Below, one piece after another: positions 31,941 to 39,896 of a stretch of DNA of 64,000 bases. The notes beneath the pieces were generated by a model. The model was not told where the DNA came from. It ran no database searches and saw only the letters and a program-made list of their open reading frames with translations. Within the stretch, counting starts at the first letter, position 1. Each line of letters begins with the position of its first letter. Position numbers and translations under genes: made by a program. The stretch is from Candidatus Delongbacteria bacterium (lineage in GTDB: Bacteria > CAIWAD01), in the NCBI GenBank assembly GCA_041675285.1, contig JBAYTZ010000003.1:124001-188000 (forward strand). Direction: 5' to 3'.

Positions 31941-33319
31941 TGCGAGTTCGGTTGACCCTTTTCCCTGCGCCCGGAGCCTTGCTGCGGGCGTTTCTGTTGT
32001 CCCTGCTGACCGCCGCGGTGGGCGGCGCCCAGTCGGCCCCCAGCCTGGACGCCACGCGCACCTGGAGTTTCCAGGATCTTTACGAGCTGGGCCAGCAGCG
32101 CAACTCGGACCTGCTGCAGAGCCACCTGGCGGTGGACGGACTGCGCTGGGAACGACTGGCGGCCTACGGCGCCCTGCTGCCGAAAGTGACGGCCGGCCTG
32201 GATTTCGGCCGCTCGGAGCGCACGCTGACGACCTACGAGGATCCCAACGGCGAGATCCGCGAGCAGCCCGAGCAGACCATTCGCGCCACCAGCAGCAACC
32301 TCAGCGTGGGCCTCAGCCAGCGCCTGTTCGCTGGCTTCGCCAACACCGCGGGCCTGCGGCGCGCCCTGCTGGCGGAAGCGGACGTGACCGGCGCCGACCG
32401 GCAGCAGCTCAAGGTGCTCCGCCACGATCTGCGCAAGGCCGCCCACGCCGTGCTGGCCGCCCGCGGGCAGCTGGAGACGGAGCAGACCCTGCTGGAGGAG
32501 CGCGGCCGCCAGCTCGAGCTGGCGCGCGTGCGCCTGCAGGTGGGCAAGGGCACCGACCTGGACGTGCTGCAGATGGAGATCGACGTGGGTCGCCAGCAGG
32601 TCAGCGTGGAGGCCGCCAACCGCAGCCTGCACAGCGCCTGGGACAAGCTCGCCCTGCTGCTGGGCGCCGAACCGGGCCCGCCCGGCCAGCTGGACATGGA
32701 GTTCACGGTCTTCGAGCCCGCCTGGCAGGAAGAGGAACTGGTGACGCAGGCCCTGGCGAACCGCGAGGATCTGGCCAGCGGCCGGCGCGTCCAGGAACAG
32801 CGGCACCTGCAGACAGTGGAGGCCCGCGCGGGCTTCCTGCCCACGCTGGACCTGCGCCTGAGCCATTCGCGCAGCGAGCAGCGCTCGGGCTACGAGGCCT
32901 GGGAGCCCTATCCCGCCAACTACGGCAACAGCGCGTCCCTCTCGCTGGCGCTGCCCGTCTTCCAGGGCTTCTCCACCACCAACGCCTGGCAGAGCAGCCG
33001 CATCCAGGAGCGCCGTCAGGCCCTGGTCCTGGACCAACTGGAGCGCCAGGTGCGCGCCGAGATTCGCGAGGCCCTGGCCAGCGTGAAGTCCGCCTGGGCG
33101 CAGAGTCGCTACACCGAATCCAACCTGGAACTCTCCCGCCGCAGCCTGGGCCTGGAGCGCGAACGCTACCGGCTGGGCCTCTCCAGCCTGCTGCAGGTGC
33201 AGAGCGCCGAGGCCACCTGGCGCCAGGCGGAAAACGAGAACCTGACCCAGCGCCTGACCTTCCGCGACCGGCTGGCGGAACTCGAACTGGCCGTGGGCGC
33301 GACCCTCGGCACGCCGTGA
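31937..33319 (+). CDS. TolC-family outer-membrane protein
   Basis: 460 residues with a signal peptide (LLRAFLLSLLTAAVGGAQSA) and two OEP repeats of long Gln/Arg/Leu-rich helices (e.g. FQDLYELGQQRNSDLLQSHL; second repeat from ARAGFLPTLDLRL). It is distinct from the TolC at 9816. No adaptor or pump is adjacent, so partners must be elsewhere; the coupled PDZ protein is the only linked gene. A strong terminator follows. Confidence 0.88.
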   Translation: MMRVRLTLFPAPGALLRAFLLSLLTAAVGGAQSAPSLDATRTWSFQDLYELGQQRNSDLLQSHLAVDGLRWERLAAYGALLPKVTAGLDFGRSERTLTTYEDPNGEIREQPEQTIRATSSNLSVGLSQRLFAGFANTAGLRRALLAEADVTGADRQQLKVLRHDLRKAAHAVLAARGQLETEQTLLEERGRQLELARVRLQVGKGTDLDVLQMEIDVGRQQVSVEAANRSLHSAWDKLALLLGAEPGPPGQLDMEFTVFEPAWQEEELVTQALANREDLASGRRVQEQRHLQTVEARAGFLPTLDLRLSHSRSEQRSGYEAWEPYPANYGNSASLSLALPVFQGFSTTNAWQSSRIQERRQALVLDQLERQVRAEIREALASVKSAWAQSRYTESNLELSRRSLGLERERYRLGLSSLLQVQSAEATWRQAENENLTQRLTFRDRLAELELAVGATLGTP

Positions 33320-33342
33320 GGGATTTCAGCCCGTGAAATCTT

Positions 33343-33384
33343 CCTGCCGGGGCCGCCTGCACACAGCCCCGGCAGGGCCTTTTT
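33343..33384 (+). terminator. Rho-independent terminator
   Basis: Perfect 11-bp stem CCTGCCGGGGC / GCCCCGGCAGG (33343-33353 and 33366-33376), followed by GCC and TTTTT. It ends the PDZ-TolC transcript. Confidence 0.88.
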
Positions 33385-33425
33385 CCTACCTTCCGCGGCC
33401 ACGGAATCAAGTCAGCGGTCCCGCC

Positions 33426-34109
33426 ATGCCGGTTTGCCTGGCCATCGACACCAGTACGCGACACACCGGGCTTGCCCTGCAGGCCGGGGGTGCGCTGGAG
33501 CTGCGCCGTTTCGCCCCGCAGCGCAACGCCGGGGAATTGCTGCTGCCCGCCATCCACGAGCTGCTGGCCGGCTGCGGCCTGGCTGCTCAGGATTTGGACG
33601 TGATCGTGCTGGCCAACGGGCCGGGCTCCTTCACCGGCCTGCGCATCGGGTTGGCCACGGCCAAGGGTCTGGCCTTCGGCGGCCGGGCCGCGCTGGTGCC
33701 CGTCTCCACGCTGGAGGTCCTGGCCTGGCAGGCTCCCACGCGGCAGGGACACGTCTTTCCCCTGATGGACGCCCGGCGCGGCGAGGTGTTCAGCGCCTGC
33801 TGGCGCCGGCAGGGCGAGAGCCTGCTGCCTGTGGACGAGGTGCGACGCGTGCCCATCCCCGACCTGCTGGCCTCCCTGCCTGACGACGCCCTGCTGCTGG
33901 GTCCCAGCCTGCTGGAGCAGCGCGCGGCCTTCCTCGATGCGGAGCGGCATCCGCAACTGGCCGAGGATCCGGATTGCCAGCTGGCCCTGCCCTGGCTGCT
34001 GCGGCTGGGTGAGCGGCGCTGGGAACGCCAGGGCGGCGAGGATCCGGACAGCCTGGAGCCCGATTACCTGTTCGACTTTCAGCCCACTCCCGGAAAGGTC
34101 CGCGCATGA
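33426..34109 (+). CDS. tsaB: tRNA threonylcarbamoyladenosine protein TsaB
   Basis: The ATG at 33426 starts the conserved N-terminus PVCLAIDTSTRHTGLAL; earlier codons of the open frame include the terminator region. 227 residues of the ASKHA fold, with the TsaB signature VLANGPGSFTGLRIGLATAK. It supports TsaD in forming t6A at position 37 of ANN-decoding tRNAs. It overlaps the diadenylate cyclase gene by ATGA. Confidence 0.93.
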   Translation: MPVCLAIDTSTRHTGLALQAGGALELRRFAPQRNAGELLLPAIHELLAGCGLAAQDLDVIVLANGPGSFTGLRIGLATAKGLAFGGRAALVPVSTLEVLAWQAPTRQGHVFPLMDARRGEVFSACWRRQGESLLPVDEVRRVPIPDLLASLPDDALLLGPSLLEQRAAFLDAERHPQLAEDPDCQLALPWLLRLGERRWERQGGEDPDSLEPDYLFDFQPTPGKVRA

Positions 34110-34912
34110 ATGAGGTGCTGAGCATCGTGCTGCCCGGCTGGCGGGATCTGCTGGACATCGCCATCGTGGGCGTGCTGTTCTACCAGGTCTGGCGCCTGAT
34201 GCGCGGCACGCGCGCCGTGCCCATGTTCCTGGGCCTGCTGCTGATCCTCTTCACCTATGTGGTGGTGCAGGTGATGGAGTTGGACCTGATCTCCCTGATC
34301 TTCAAGGAATTTGCCACGGTCTGGGCTGTGGCCATCGTCATTCTCTTCCAGCCCGAGCTGCGCCGCTTCCTGATCCACTTCGGCAACAGTCCGCTGCTCA
34401 GCCGCCTCTTTCCCATGCGCCCCACCCTGGTGGTGGAGGAAATCGCCAAGGCGGCGGGCGACCTGAGCCGCCGCCAGTACGGCGGCTTGTTCGTGATCAC
34501 GCGGGAAGTGGGCATCCGGGCCGTGATGGAGACCGGCGTCCGCCTGCAGGCGGAGGTTTCCAAGGAGCTGCTGATCTCGATCTTCTTCCCGCGCACGCCC
34601 CTGCACGACGGGGCGGCGGTGATCACGGGCAGCCTGCTGCAGGCGGCCAAGTGCATTCTGCCCCTCAGCACCGCGCCCATGGAGGGCCTGGGCAACCTGG
34701 GCACCCGGCATCGCGCCGCCTTGGGGATTTCAGAGGAATCCGATGCGGTGGTGGTGGTGGTGTCGGAGGAGACCGGCCAGATCCGCTTGGCCATTGGCGG
34801 CAAGTTGACCCTGATCCGCGACGAGGTTCACCTGGCGGAGGCCCTGCGGCGCGCCTTCAGCAAGGATGCCCGCCCGAGCGACCTGCCGGAGGAGTCCGCC
34901 TCCGCCGCCTGA
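34106..34912 (+). CDS. cdaA: Diadenylate cyclase CdaA/DacA (c-di-AMP synthase)
   Basis: 268 residues: three N-terminal membrane helices (about residues 10-75), then a DAC domain with the catalytic DGA motif (LHDGAAVITG, Asp168) and the ATP-binding GTRHRAALG. The enzyme condenses two ATP to c-di-AMP, which in many bacteria inhibits potassium importers of the KimA/Ktr type and controls kdp. A KimA-like importer and a complete kdp operon are about 12 kb downstream. The usual CdaR/YbbR partner is not adjacent. Confidence 0.95.
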   Translation: MNEVLSIVLPGWRDLLDIAIVGVLFYQVWRLMRGTRAVPMFLGLLLILFTYVVVQVMELDLISLIFKEFATVWAVAIVILFQPELRRFLIHFGNSPLLSRLFPMRPTLVVEEIAKAAGDLSRRQYGGLFVITREVGIRAVMETGVRLQAEVSKELLISIFFPRTPLHDGAAVITGSLLQAAKCILPLSTAPMEGLGNLGTRHRAALGISEESDAVVVVVSEETGQIRLAIGGKLTLIRDEVHLAEALRRAFSKDARPSDLPEESASAA

Positions 34913-34924
34913 GTTCCGCCGGGT

Positions 34925-35785
34925 TCAGGTCCGGGCCGGGCGCGGCAGGGTGAAGGGCTCCTGCGCCCAATCACCCCGCACCATCAACCAGGACGGTCCG
35001 TCGTGTTCGAAGAGCCGGGGGACAGCTTGTGCCTGGGGGCAGATGCGGTCGGGGGCGAAGGCCAGCTCCACCTGGCGGCAGGTGCCGGGCAAACGGGGCC
35101 AGAGCTGCTCCCAATCCGGCAGCCGCGGGGCCACCACGTCGAAGAGGCGCAGCAGCTCGCCCTCCACTTCCAGACAGAGCAGACAATCCAACTCCTCGCA
35201 GTACCAGAGCGGGCGGCGTCCCTCGTTGAACAGGAAGACGGCCTGCTCCGGGCCCACGCCCACCACCTGCGAGACCGGCTCGCGCGTCTCCAATAGCCGG
35301 TGCAGGCGGGCCAGATCCGCCGCGTTGGCGAGGTCCAGCCGCCGCAGCGTGCCGGTGGGCGTTCGGGGCGGACAGGGCGGCAGGAAGGCGCACTCCTCCA
35401 CGTGGCGAAAACCGAAGGGTGTGAAGTACTCGGGGTGCTCCGTGGTCAGCACCAGGGTGGGGTAGCGCGTGTCCGCGTACGCCAGCAGTTCCGCCATCAG
35501 CGTGCCGTAGAGCCCCTGGCGGCGCCGCGTCGGGTCGGTGGCCACGGCGTGGACGCTGCCCGCCCGGACGGGACGGCCCGCCAGCACCAGGGGCAGCTCG
35601 ATCAGGCCCACGTGGGCGAGGATCCGGTCGTTCTCCCACTGCACGAATGGCGTCGAGGCGTCCTCCCAGGCCGCGCCCAGGGCGCGGATGGCGCGGGCCC
35701 CGCCGGCGATGCCGGGAAAGACCTGGTCCAACAGGGCGAACAGGGCCGGGGCGAGTTGCGGGTCGGAGGAGAAGTCGGCGCGCAC
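34925..35785 (-). CDS. GNAT-family acetyltransferase (Eis-like)
   Basis: A GTG start at 35785 behind AGGAG. 286 residues: an N-terminal GNAT domain with the acetyl-CoA loop ATDPTRRRQGLYGTLMAELL and YFTPFGFRHVEECAF, then a longer C-terminal half resembling the SCP2-like end of Eis-type enzymes. Substrate is unknown. It is the last gene of the satD-like operon, separated from the preceding gene by 7 bp. Confidence 0.82.
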   Translation of the reverse strand: MRADFSSDPQLAPALFALLDQVFPGIAGGARAIRALGAAWEDASTPFVQWENDRILAHVGLIELPLVLAGRPVRAGSVHAVATDPTRRRQGLYGTLMAELLAYADTRYPTLVLTTEHPEYFTPFGFRHVEECAFLPPCPPRTPTGTLRRLDLANAADLARLHRLLETREPVSQVVGVGPEQAVFLFNEGRRPLWYCEELDCLLCLEVEGELLRLFDVVAPRLPDWEQLWPRLPGTCRQVELAFAPDRICPQAQAVPRLFEHDGPSWLMVRGDWAQEPFTLPRPART

Positions 35786-35792
35786 GGGGCTC

Positions 35793-36422
35793 CTAGAAAT
35801 TGAAGTGCAGGCCCAGGGCGAACACCCACTGGCTGTCGTCCAGACCTGTGCTTTTCAGATAGTAGCGGAACAGCGGGCAGAACGACAGGTTGGCGCGGGG
35901 CTGGATCAGGAGTCCCACCTCCGGCGTCAGGCCCGCGAACAAGTCGGTGATCCGCGAGCTCTCCTCCCCGTCCTCGTCCACGGCGCCGTCGTTGTCGTTG
36001 TCCACGTCGTCCTCCTCCGCCGGAAAACTCTCCCCGGCCGCCGCCAGCGTGACGCCCAGGCCGGCGAAGGGCACCAGCCACTGGCGGCGCATGGGGAACA
36101 GGTGCCGCCGCAGGCTGAGGAAGCCTTCCATCATCAGGTCCTCATGCAGCTCGGCGCCCAGCAGGCCCACGCCCAGGGTCAGCGAGCCCGTCTCCCCGGC
36201 CGCGTGCAGACCCAGCCGCAGCCCCAGGTAGCCGGGATCGTCGGCCACGGCCAATTCCGCCAAGAGGCCGGGCACGAACCCGGCCTCCGCCGGGGCCTCC
36301 TCCGGGAGGGTTGATTCAGGCGGCGTGCGGGTGGACGCGAGCGCGGGACTGGCCGGCCCGGACAGAAGAAAGAGCAGGAGCAGGCCCGACAGGCCGGCGG
36401 CTGGGGCGGCCCGCCGTATCAC
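35793..36422 (-). CDS. Exported barrel-like protein with acidic D/N-rich insert
   Basis: GTG start overlapping the upstream stop (GTGA). 209 residues; signal peptide (GLSGLLLLFLLSGPASPALA), then alternating beta-type segments (YLGLRLGLHAA, GSLTLGVGLLGAEL, LFRYYLKSTG) ending in ...FALGLHFNF with a terminal Phe typical of outer-membrane barrels. An insert of about 16 residues around DDVDNDNDGAVDEDGEE looks like a calcium-binding or dockerin-like loop. Family not recognised. Confidence 0.65.
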   Translation of the reverse strand: MIRRAAPAAGLSGLLLLFLLSGPASPALASTRTPPESTLPEEAPAEAGFVPGLLAELAVADDPGYLGLRLGLHAAGETGSLTLGVGLLGAELHEDLMMEGFLSLRRHLFPMRRQWLVPFAGLGVTLAAAGESFPAEEDDVDNDNDGAVDEDGEESSRITDLFAGLTPEVGLLIQPRANLSFCPLFRYYLKSTGLDDSQWVFALGLHFNF

Positions 36423-37147
36423 AACCAGTGCCGGAACCAGAACCCGACCAGCAGGGCGCAGCTGACGGAGAGCAGCGTGCCGATGAGCACGTACTCGGCG
36501 AAGTTGCGCTCGTCCAAGTCCTTGAAGCGGGCGAAGCCCTTGGCCGCCAGCAACAGGCCCAGCCCCTCCAACTGCCCGTGCAGGGCCAGCAGGCAGACGA
36601 TCCCGCGCTCCAGCAGGCCGATCACCCGGCCCCGGGCCGGCTCGTGGGGGCTGGCATGTGGGGAGAGCGGCCCGGGAATCAGGGCGTAGCGCTTGAGAAT
36701 CAACGTGATCAGGTTGTTCAGCTCCACGCTGGAAATCCAGAGCGCGGCCAGCCAGACCAGCAGCCGGTGGCCGAGGTCGGCGGGCAGGCGGGCCAGCAGC
36801 GTGTTGCCGGCCAGGAAGGCGTCCAGCGCCTTGGGCGGTTCCGGTCGCAGCTCCAGGCCGGGCAGGCCCAGCACGAGCAGCAGGGTGACCAGGGTCAGCA
36901 GCAGGGAGAGCAGGCGGGCCCGCTGGAGCGGCGGCCAGCGGCGCAGCAGCAGCAGGTGCAGACCCTGGAGCGCCAGGACGGCGGCCAGCGGCGCCAGCAG
37001 ACTGGGGGGGCGCCAGAGCAGGCAGACCAGGATGATCGGAGCGAGCAGGGCGGGGAGCAGGGTCCGCCAGGCTGCAGCCTGGCGGTCCGCCCAGTTCCGG
37101 CTGATCAGCACGCCGCAGAGCACGAGCAGGAAGGGATCGGGGCTCAT
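36419..37147 (-). CDS. DUF3307-like membrane protein
   Basis: 242 residues with about six hydrophobic segments. The C-terminal stretch GRVIGLLERGIVCLLALHGQ, then LLLAAKGFARFKDL and EYVLIGTLLSVSCALLVG, matches the DUF3307 pattern. DUF3307 genes are regularly coupled to satD-like genes, as here (ATGA overlap). Function is unknown; a membrane partner of the upstream DNA-binding protein is plausible. Confidence 0.75.
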   Translation of the reverse strand: MSPDPFLLVLCGVLISRNWADRQAAAWRTLLPALLAPIILVCLLWRPPSLLAPLAAVLALQGLHLLLLRRWPPLQRARLLSLLLTLVTLLLVLGLPGLELRPEPPKALDAFLAGNTLLARLPADLGHRLLVWLAALWISSVELNNLITLILKRYALIPGPLSPHASPHEPARGRVIGLLERGIVCLLALHGQLEGLGLLLAAKGFARFKDLDERNFAEYVLIGTLLSVSCALLVGFWFRHWL

Positions 37148-37803
37148 GTGGCTTCCCGCCCTTCTCCGGCCTCCCGGCCCAGCCGCCCGTCCAGTTCCTG
37201 GCCCGCCAGCTTGAGCAGCGTGCGCGCCTCCTGCAGGTGCCGGCCGGCGATGTGCTTGTAGACGCCGCGCGGCGTCATGCCCAGCAGGGCGGCCATCTCA
37301 TCCACGGAGCGCCCGTCCAGCAGGTGGCGGAACAGGCGCAGGGTGACGGGTTTCCAGCCTTCCATCGTGCCGGCCAGCAGGCCCAGGGCGGCGTTGACCA
37401 GGCCCGGATCGGCGCCCTCCGCCCAGCCCACCTGGATCACGTTGCGCGATTGGGTCTTGAGTTCGCCCAGCAGCTCGCGGGCCCGCAGGAAGGCCGGGCC
37501 GTCCATTTCCAGCGCGGCCACAGGATTGATCTCCGTGCTGAGCGGGCCCGCCGCCAGCGCGAAGCGCGCCCGCACCGGGGCCAACTCCGCCAGGATCCGC
37601 AGGCAATCGGGGAGGATCCGCCGGAAGTCCGCGTGGACGGCCTGGAATTCGTCCCCCAGGGTGAGCGTGTAGGGCGAGAGCAGGCTCTCCGCGGACTGGA
37701 CGGACAGTGCCTGCAAGGTTGCGGAGAGCCGCTTCTGGAACTGGGCCCGCTCCGGGATGTCGCGGGAGCGCACCAGATCGGCGATCAACACCACGGGATT
37801 CAT
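37144..37803 (-). CDS. SatD-family protein with C-terminal helix-turn-helix
   Basis: Begins at the ATG at 37803 (a TTG five codons upstream is possible). 219 residues. The N-terminus NPVVLIADLVRSRDIPERAQ and YTLTLGDEFQAVHADF are SatD hallmarks; the C-terminal SVDEMAALLGMTPRGVYKHI is a helix-turn-helix. It heads an operon with DUF3307-like, barrel-like and acetyltransferase genes. An inverted repeat lies upstream and may be its own binding site. Confidence 0.82.
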   Translation of the reverse strand: MNPVVLIADLVRSRDIPERAQFQKRLSATLQALSVQSAESLLSPYTLTLGDEFQAVHADFRRILPDCLRILAELAPVRARFALAAGPLSTEINPVAALEMDGPAFLRARELLGELKTQSRNVIQVGWAEGADPGLVNAALGLLAGTMEGWKPVTLRLFRHLLDGRSVDEMAALLGMTPRGVYKHIAGRHLQEARTLLKLAGQELDGRLGREAGEGREAT

Positions 37804-37839
37804 GTCTGACTGTACCAAATCAGTTCATTGATGACAAGA

Positions 37840-37856
37840 TGAACGCAAAACGTTCA
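37840..37856 (-). promoter_or_regulatory. Inverted repeat upstream of satD-like gene
   Basis: TGAACG-caaaa-CGTTCA, in a short AT-rich spacer between the band-7 gene end and the satD-like start. Related GTTC/GAAC half-sites occur at 37822-37826 and 37869-37882. It is a candidate operator; no binding protein is proven. Confidence 0.45.
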
Positions 37857-37877
37857 CAAGATCAAAAGTGAACCGGA

Positions 37878-38792
37878 TCAGTTCTTTGGTGCATTGCGGA
37901 ACAGGGCCATGGCCGTGCCGATCAGGCCCCCGACTTCCGTCATGTTGCCCGGCACGATCATGGTGTTGGTCTTCTGCGCCAGCTGGGCGTAGGCCTCCAC
38001 CGCCTTCTCGGCCACCTTGAGCTGGACGGCCTGCTCGCCGCCCGGCTGCCGGATGGCCTCGGCGATCTTGCGGATGGCGTCCGCCGTGGCGTCGGCCACC
38101 GCCGTGATGGCGGCGGCTTCGCCCTGGGCCTTGTTGATCTCGGCCTGCTTCTCGCCCTCGGAACGGGCGATGAAGGCCTCGCGCTCACCCGTGGCGATGT
38201 TGATCTGCTCCTGCCGGCGGCCCTCGGAGGCGGCGATGAGCGCGCGCTTCTCACGTTCGGCCGTGATCTGGGCCTGCATGGAGCGCAGGATCGCCTCCGG
38301 CGGCTCGAGGTCCTTGATCTCATAGCGCAGCACTTTGACGCCCCAGTTGAGCGCCGCCTCGTCCAGCGCCTGCACCACCGAGGCGTTGATCAGGTCGCGC
38401 TCCTCGAAGGTCTTGTCCAGTTCCATCTTGCCGATGACGCTGCGCAGCGAGGTCTGGGCCAGCTGGGTGATGGCCATGACGTAGTTGCTGGCGCCGTAAC
38501 TGGCGCGCATGGGATCGGTCACCTGGAAGTAGAGGATGCCGTCCACGCGCAGCTGGGTGTTGTCCCGCGTGATGCAGACCTGGCTGGGCACGTCCAGCGG
38601 AATCTCCTTGAGCGAGTGCCGGTAGGCCACGCGGTCCACGAAGGGCATCAGGAAGCTGAGCCCCGGCGACAGCACCTGATGGAACTTGCCCAGCCGTTCC
38701 ACCACGAAGGCGTTCTGCTGGGGCACCACCTTGACGGCGCCGATGATGAAGAAGGCCGCGATGGCCAGGAGGAGCAGGGCGATGGTTTCCAT
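37878..38792 (-). CDS. Band-7/SPFH protease-regulator-like protein (QmcA/stomatin type)
   Basis: 304 residues. One N-terminal membrane helix (TIALLLLAIAAFFIIGAVKV), an SPFH domain from VPQQNAFVVERLGKFHQVLS through VCITRDNTQLRVDGILYFQV, then a long Glu/Ala/Lys coiled coil (ITAEREKRALIAASEGRRQ...). This is the QmcA plan, a membrane-microdomain scaffold that often partners NfeD, encoded 12 bp upstream in the same direction. Confidence 0.92.
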   Translation of the reverse strand: METIALLLLAIAAFFIIGAVKVVPQQNAFVVERLGKFHQVLSPGLSFLMPFVDRVAYRHSLKEIPLDVPSQVCITRDNTQLRVDGILYFQVTDPMRASYGASNYVMAITQLAQTSLRSVIGKMELDKTFEERDLINASVVQALDEAALNWGVKVLRYEIKDLEPPEAILRSMQAQITAEREKRALIAASEGRRQEQINIATGEREAFIARSEGEKQAEINKAQGEAAAITAVADATADAIRKIAEAIRQPGGEQAVQLKVAEKAVEAYAQLAQKTNTMIVPGNMTEVGGLIGTAMALFRNAPKN

Positions 38793-38804
38793 GGCTTCCC
38801 CGGT

Positions 38805-39233
38805 TTAGCGATCCAGCAGCAGGCAGCTGCCGTCCACCTTGCGAACGACGTGGACGCCCGGCTCCGGCGCGCCCTGTCCCTGCCAGCGGGCGGCCCAGCT
38901 GGCTCCCCGGTACTGCACGCGGGCCGTGCCGTCGGCCTCCCACCGGTCCACCTGGATCCGGGCGCCGATGTCGAGGATCATGTTGCGGTTTTCCTGGGAG
39001 GGTGGCTCGACGGGCTGCTGGCGCCGCCAGATGTACCAGCCCGTGACGGCGCCGCCTCCCACCAGTGCGGCCGTGATCATTTGGGCCGACAAACCCAGGC
39101 CCGCGTGGGCGGCCAGGGCGCCGGCGGCCACCCCCAGGGCCAGCATGAGCAGAAAAAAGGTGCCGGTGGTCAGCTCCGCCGCCACCAGCAAGGCCGTGAC
39201 AATCCACCAGGCCGTGGGTCCGCTCCAATTCAT
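38805..39233 (-). CDS. NfeD-family membrane protein (short form)
   Basis: The ATG at 39233 with GGGAG upstream gives 142 residues. Two or three membrane segments (WWIVTALLVAAELTTGTFFL, LALGVAAGALAAHAG, MITAALVGGGAVTGWYIW) precede an OB-fold domain (GARIQVDRWEADGTARVQYR, then GVHVVRKVDGSCLLLDR). It pairs with the adjacent band-7 protein; short NfeD proteins lack the protease domain. Confidence 0.9.
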   Translation of the reverse strand: MNWSGPTAWWIVTALLVAAELTTGTFFLLMLALGVAAGALAAHAGLGLSAQMITAALVGGGAVTGWYIWRRQQPVEPPSQENRNMILDIGARIQVDRWEADGTARVQYRGASWAARWQGQGAPEPGVHVVRKVDGSCLLLDR

Positions 39234-39350
39234 GCTTGCTCCCGGCGCTGTGTTGGGTGTGCGTTCGGGCCGCTCCCGCCGCGGGGAAGGCGATTCCCGG
39301 CGGGCGGGGCGGGGAACTCGCACCCAGCGTACACCTTCCGGAGTGGGATG

Positions 39351-39668
39351 TCAAGGGAGGGAGCGGCGGGGCGGCGTGGTGGGGATCCAGTCGATGACGC
39401 TCCCGCCCCCGTCCTCGATGAAGGGCGTGAACAGCCAGTTGCGGCCGGAGTGGCGGATGACCCGGAACTCGCGCACCTGGAATTTCCGCCCGGTGTGCAG
39501 ATCCTCGCGCCAGGCGCTGAGCCGTGGCACGGGCACGAAGAGGTAGAGCTGGCGCAGCACGTCCTCCCGGCACTCGTCGGGGATGACGTACTCCTCGATG
39601 GCGTGGTCGCCCAGCAGCAGCGGCTTGGTGGGGTAGGGCAGGCGCTCCACGTGGGGATCGGATTTCAT
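39351..39668 (-). CDS. Conserved hypothetical protein, 105 residues
   Basis: GGGAGG precedes the ATG at 39668. The protein is soluble, with a beta-rich pattern (LLLGDHAIEEYVIPDECRED, LYLFVPVPRLSAWRED, FQVREFRVIRHSGRNWLFTP). No family recognised. It lies between the NfeD gene and the divergent UMF1 operon. The gap 39669-39896 holds no gene. Confidence 0.6.
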   Translation of the reverse strand: MKSDPHVERLPYPTKPLLLGDHAIEEYVIPDECREDVLRQLYLFVPVPRLSAWREDLHTGRKFQVREFRVIRHSGRNWLFTPFIEDGGGSVIDWIPTTPPRRSLP

Positions 39669-39896
39669 CGGGTCCTCCCGGGTTGATCCGCCCTCCAACG
39701 CCGGGACGGGCGCCGGGTGCCGGCTCCGGGGCGGAAAATCCGCCGCGCCGCCAAACCTGTCCAGTTTCACGGACAAGAGCGGGTTCCGGGACTTCCATTT
39801 GCTGGCGATCCTCAGGCGGGAAAAGCGGATCCGCCATTGCTCCGCGGCCCCGCCTTCCCGACCTTGGGTCATATCAACCGACAGGATCGCCCCTTC

